DNA of 16,773 nucleotides from JAAKFL01 sp964629645 (GTDB lineage: Bacteria > Chlamydiota > Chlamydiia > Chlamydiales > SLFE01): NCBI GenBank assembly GCA_964629645.1, contig CAZVSU010000058.1:1-16773 (forward strand). Direction: 5' to 3'. The translations under genes and the position numbers were made by a program. The notes beneath the pieces are model-generated. The model did no database searches. It had not been told where the DNA came from and was given only the letters and a program-made list of their open reading frames with translations. The first letter of the stretch is position 1; every line of letters begins with the position of its first letter. This document shows positions 14,673 to 16,773 of this stretch, piece by piece.

Positions 14673-16580
14673 TTAACCGGAGGGAGCTGAACACTCTTGG
14701 GACTCGTCTAGTAATTGTATTTTGGATAGGTGACTGCTTAAATATGTAAGCAAATCATGTACCAAAGAGCTTAATTCAACCCCTGTTGCAGCCAAAATCC
14801 GAACATTTCGAAAGACCACTTTTTCGCAAACGAGTCTCCATTTTGTGCGATTTTCCAGACACGCAGCTTCTATGTCAAACAGCCCTTGCTCTCTTTTTTC
14901 AATCACAAGCGCCGGGAGATAAACAACCCCTGTGTCAAAAAACTCGTGGTTTGAGACCGACCGCCAAATATAACCGGAAGACCCTTTGATCCACATCCCC
15001 CTCCAGGCGCCAAGCCCGTAGTGCATTCTGGTGAGCACGTAAGTATGAAACTTTTTAGGAAGTTTTTTGATCAGACCGAAAAGCGATTGGATAAAGCCGC
15101 CCGGTTCGCACTCGATCAAGGGCATTTGGTAAAGGTTGGGGAGCGCCTCTTGTCCAACAATTCCAGAAAGAACCTCATGAGTCCAGCGGGCGCAGTTGTC
15201 TGTTTCAATCTGGTAGACTTGCTTTCCTGCGAGACAGCTGAAAAATTCTTGCCGCATCACATCCATCGTCTTACGGCCGCTGTCAGGATCGATCACGAGA
15301 GGATAATAGCCGTGCTGCCTTTGCAGAGAATAGGTGTTATCGTCCGGGTACATCACCCCGGCCGGCATCGTTTTTGCAAAGAGGTTCAGAACTTCCAGAT
15401 AATTTTTCGGAAAATAAAGGCCATATTTACCGAAATCATAGATGCGGTACAGATCGCCGCAGATAGGAATCGCGATCTGAATAAACGCATGCGTCTCTTC
15501 GTAACTGAGGTTAATATTTCCTCTTGTCGCGTGCGCAGCGACGACCCACCGACCTGATGGAATAGGAATTTTATACCTCTCTTGAGCGTCTTTTCTTGTG
15601 ATCGTTTCAAGAACAGGAAGGTTTTCCCACCATCGCGGCTGCAGAAGATCGACCATCACATAGTGTTGCAGGGCCGCATCCCAATGGCCAAGTTGAAATC
15701 CGTTCCAGTTTGTGATCCCCTCTTCAAAGACTTCAAGGTTGCCGACATCGTGGTACTTTCTGGAAAACATAGAGAATATCTCTTCAACAGACAGTCGGTA
15801 CTTCCCTCGGAACTCGATCACTGTTTTCGGGTCCATAATGCTGATCCGCTGACCTTCAAACATTAAGGTCACGTGGCGCGCTCCGTCTATCGTCTCAACA
15901 CGAAGAAGGTCGCCAACGCGTCCGAGACGATTGCTCAAATCTGCATCTACGATCCAGTCGCTGATTGCGGGAAACTCGATGAACACCTCAACGGGGTTAT
16001 TGTTTTGCAGCGTCCATCTAAAAAATGAGTCTTGCAAGGATGGATATTCCAAAAGAAGATCGACAAATTGGGGATATTGCGCCGCCTTTTTTAGAATCTG
16101 CTGGTCGTGCTGTGTGAGAAAATGAAGATGGAAGTGGGCTTGTTCTTTTTTCCAGCGGCTCGCCAGTTGATAAAGTAAGCGGTATTCGACATATCCCATT
16201 AAGAGTCTGCCTTCGCCGCCGAGACGCCCACTGCACCTGTACTGCAGCGCAATGCGCTTTCTCATGAGGTCAAATAAAAGCTTTTCAGATTGAGGCAAGG
16301 CCCGCAATTTTTTTTCCAAATAGCGAGCCAATGACAAATAGGACAAATGGTCGACATCGCTGTCATGGGGAGCTTCAAGCGGTATGCGTTCAATCCGATC
16401 AAAATTAGCCAAGCAAGAGTGTGCAATTTCTGTTATTTTGCGATCCGGAAAAAAGCGCGCGAAAAACGACCGAAAAAGGCTTTTTCGGCAACACCACTGC
16501 CCCTCATCACTGAGCGTCACAAGTTGAGAGGACTCAATTGCATTGATGAGTTCAAGAAATGTGGTTTCTATTCGGCTCAC
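14673..16580 (-). CDS. Protein of unknown family with His...Asn-Cys motif, possible permuted papain-like fold
   Basis: I do not recognise this 635-residue protein. The first 240 residues are mainly charged helical sequence. Between residues 340 and 560 lies a compact region with GRWVVAAHATRG, then THAFIQIAIP (His364), YRIYDFGKYGLYFP, and about 100 residues later TDNCARWTHEVL (Cys463 after Asn462). A His in a β-strand before an Asn-Cys at a helix start is the order seen in permuted NlpC/P60-like and LRAT-like cysteine enzymes, so a protease, amidase or acyltransferase is possible; this is inference from two motifs. No signal peptide or clear membrane segment is visible. The GTG start at 16580 has AGGAGAG 4-6 bases upstream and a TATAAT box just before it, so this is probably the first gene of a transcription unit with the ATPase downstream. 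Confidence 0.8.
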   Translation of the reverse strand: MSRIETTFLELINAIESSQLVTLSDEGQWCCRKSLFRSFFARFFPDRKITEIAHSCLANFDRIERIPLEAPHDSDVDHLSYLSLARYLEKKLRALPQSEKLLFDLMRKRIALQYRCSGRLGGEGRLLMGYVEYRLLYQLASRWKKEQAHFHLHFLTQHDQQILKKAAQYPQFVDLLLEYPSLQDSFFRWTLQNNNPVEVFIEFPAISDWIVDADLSNRLGRVGDLLRVETIDGARHVTLMFEGQRISIMDPKTVIEFRGKYRLSVEEIFSMFSRKYHDVGNLEVFEEGITNWNGFQLGHWDAALQHYVMVDLLQPRWWENLPVLETITRKDAQERYKIPIPSGRWVVAAHATRGNINLSYEETHAFIQIAIPICGDLYRIYDFGKYGLYFPKNYLEVLNLFAKTMPAGVMYPDDNTYSLQRQHGYYPLVIDPDSGRKTMDVMRQEFFSCLAGKQVYQIETDNCARWTHEVLSGIVGQEALPNLYQMPLIECEPGGFIQSLFGLIKKLPKKFHTYVLTRMHYGLGAWRGMWIKGSSGYIWRSVSNHEFFDTGVVYLPALVIEKREQGLFDIEAACLENRTKWRLVCEKVVFRNVRILAATGVELSSLVHDLLTYLSSHLSKIQLLDESQECSAPSG

Positions 16581-16584
16581 GGCA

Positions 16585-16625
16585 CTCTCCTAATCTTATT
16601 ATACAAATATTTTGAGTTTTGTTCA
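16585..16625 (-). promoter_or_regulatory. Promoter and ribosome binding site of the unknown 635-residue protein
   Basis: On the minus strand a perfect TATAAT lies at 16598-16603, with TGAACA (four of six to TTGACA) at 16620-16625 and a 16-base spacer. AGGAGAG at 16585-16591 is the ribosome binding site for the GTG at 16580. The implied leader is only about ten bases, starting at or inside the ribosome binding site, which is unusually short and makes the call uncertain. Confidence 0.45.
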
Positions 16626-16717
16626 CGAAAGGGTTAATTAAGCTCTAGGTTTTTAGGGTGTTAATCAATCATTTTAATATAAGCAGACGCCATGCCAAAC
16701 GATTTTCCCTAAGGGGT

Positions 16718-16773
16718 TGTGTCAACGCAATATTAAAATGTCCGCCCTGCGAGCAATATTAAAATGTCCGGTT
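16718..16773. mobile_element. Probable end of an IS21-family insertion sequence, cut by window edge
   Basis: The last 56 bases start with a TG (16718 or 16720) followed by GTCAACGC and two direct repeats. IS21-family elements are known to end in 5'-TG and to carry multiple repeated transposase-binding sites within their ends, and the complement CGGACATTTTAATATTGC resembles end repeats I remember from IS21-like elements. The transposase genes istA and istB would lie to the right, outside the window. No target duplication can be checked. The family call is inference; an isolated remnant or a MITE is the alternative. Confidence 0.45.
16727..16770. repeat. Two direct copies of an 18-base repeat
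   Basis: GCAATATTAAAATGTCCG occurs at 16727-16744 and again, without change, at 16753-16770, separated by 8 bases (period 26). No third copy is present in the part of the window that remains. The AT-rich core differs from the coding sequence around it. Repeats of this kind near a possible TG terminus suggest transposase-binding sites at an insertion-sequence end. Confidence 0.85.

Noticed and set aside
16660..16685. Rightward promoter around TTTTAATATAAG
   Set aside because: No matching -35 box at a proper distance and no gene to the right within the window; the match is expected in AT-rich sequence.
16727..16770. Start of a CRISPR array
   Set aside because: Only two copies with an 8-base spacer are present, repeat and spacer lengths do not fit CRISPR, and the flanking sequence looks like an insertion-sequence end.

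Overview
The window most likely comes from a bacterium with an intracellular or host-associated life, and I lean towards the Chlamydiae-related group (environmental 'Chlamydia-like' lineages). The grounds are the character of PriA, a classical eukaryote-type tyrosine phosphatase, a membrane-anchored ClpB-like ATPase, large proteins of unknown family, and pyrimidine enzymes that resemble eukaryotic CAD and UMP synthase. This placement is inference from remembered families; no marker gene in the window proves it.

Layout, left to right. Positions 1-1713 (+) hold the C-terminal three quarters of the replication-restart helicase PriA, cut by the window edge. Positions 1764-3330 (+) hold a tyrosine phosphatase with a TTG start and, overlapping its end by 11 bases, a small protein of nucleotidyltransferase type. 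This rightward block meets the leftward block tail to tail, with a 10-base overlap of the two last genes.

Positions 12673 down to 3321 (-) form one compact operon for the whole de novo pathway from glutamine, bicarbonate and aspartate to UMP: carA, carB, pyrB, pyrI, pyrC, pyrD, pyrE, pyrF. Six of the seven junctions overlap by 4-20 bases and the seventh has an 8-base gap, so translational coupling is likely. CarA and CarB make carbamoyl phosphate. PyrB with its regulatory chain PyrI makes carbamoyl aspartate. PyrC closes the ring, PyrD oxidises it, PyrE adds ribose phosphate from PRPP and PyrF decarboxylates OMP. CarA, CarB, PyrE and PyrF look like the separate pieces of eukaryotic CAD and UMP synthase, whereas PyrI is a prokaryotic subunit. 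CAD-type CarB also exists in Bacteroidetes, so the direction of any transfer is open.

Upstream on the same strand lie an AAA+ ATPase with two predicted membrane segments and a ClpB-like D1 plus coiled-coil layout (12745-14616), and a 635-residue protein of unknown family (14673-16580) with a His...Asn-Cys arrangement that may be a permuted papain-like fold. A good -10 box lies just in front of the latter. The last 60 bases carry two copies of an 18-base direct repeat next to a possible TG terminus. They look like one end of an IS21-type insertion sequence whose genes would lie outside the window to the right.

No rRNA, tRNA, CRISPR array or convincing intrinsic terminator was seen.
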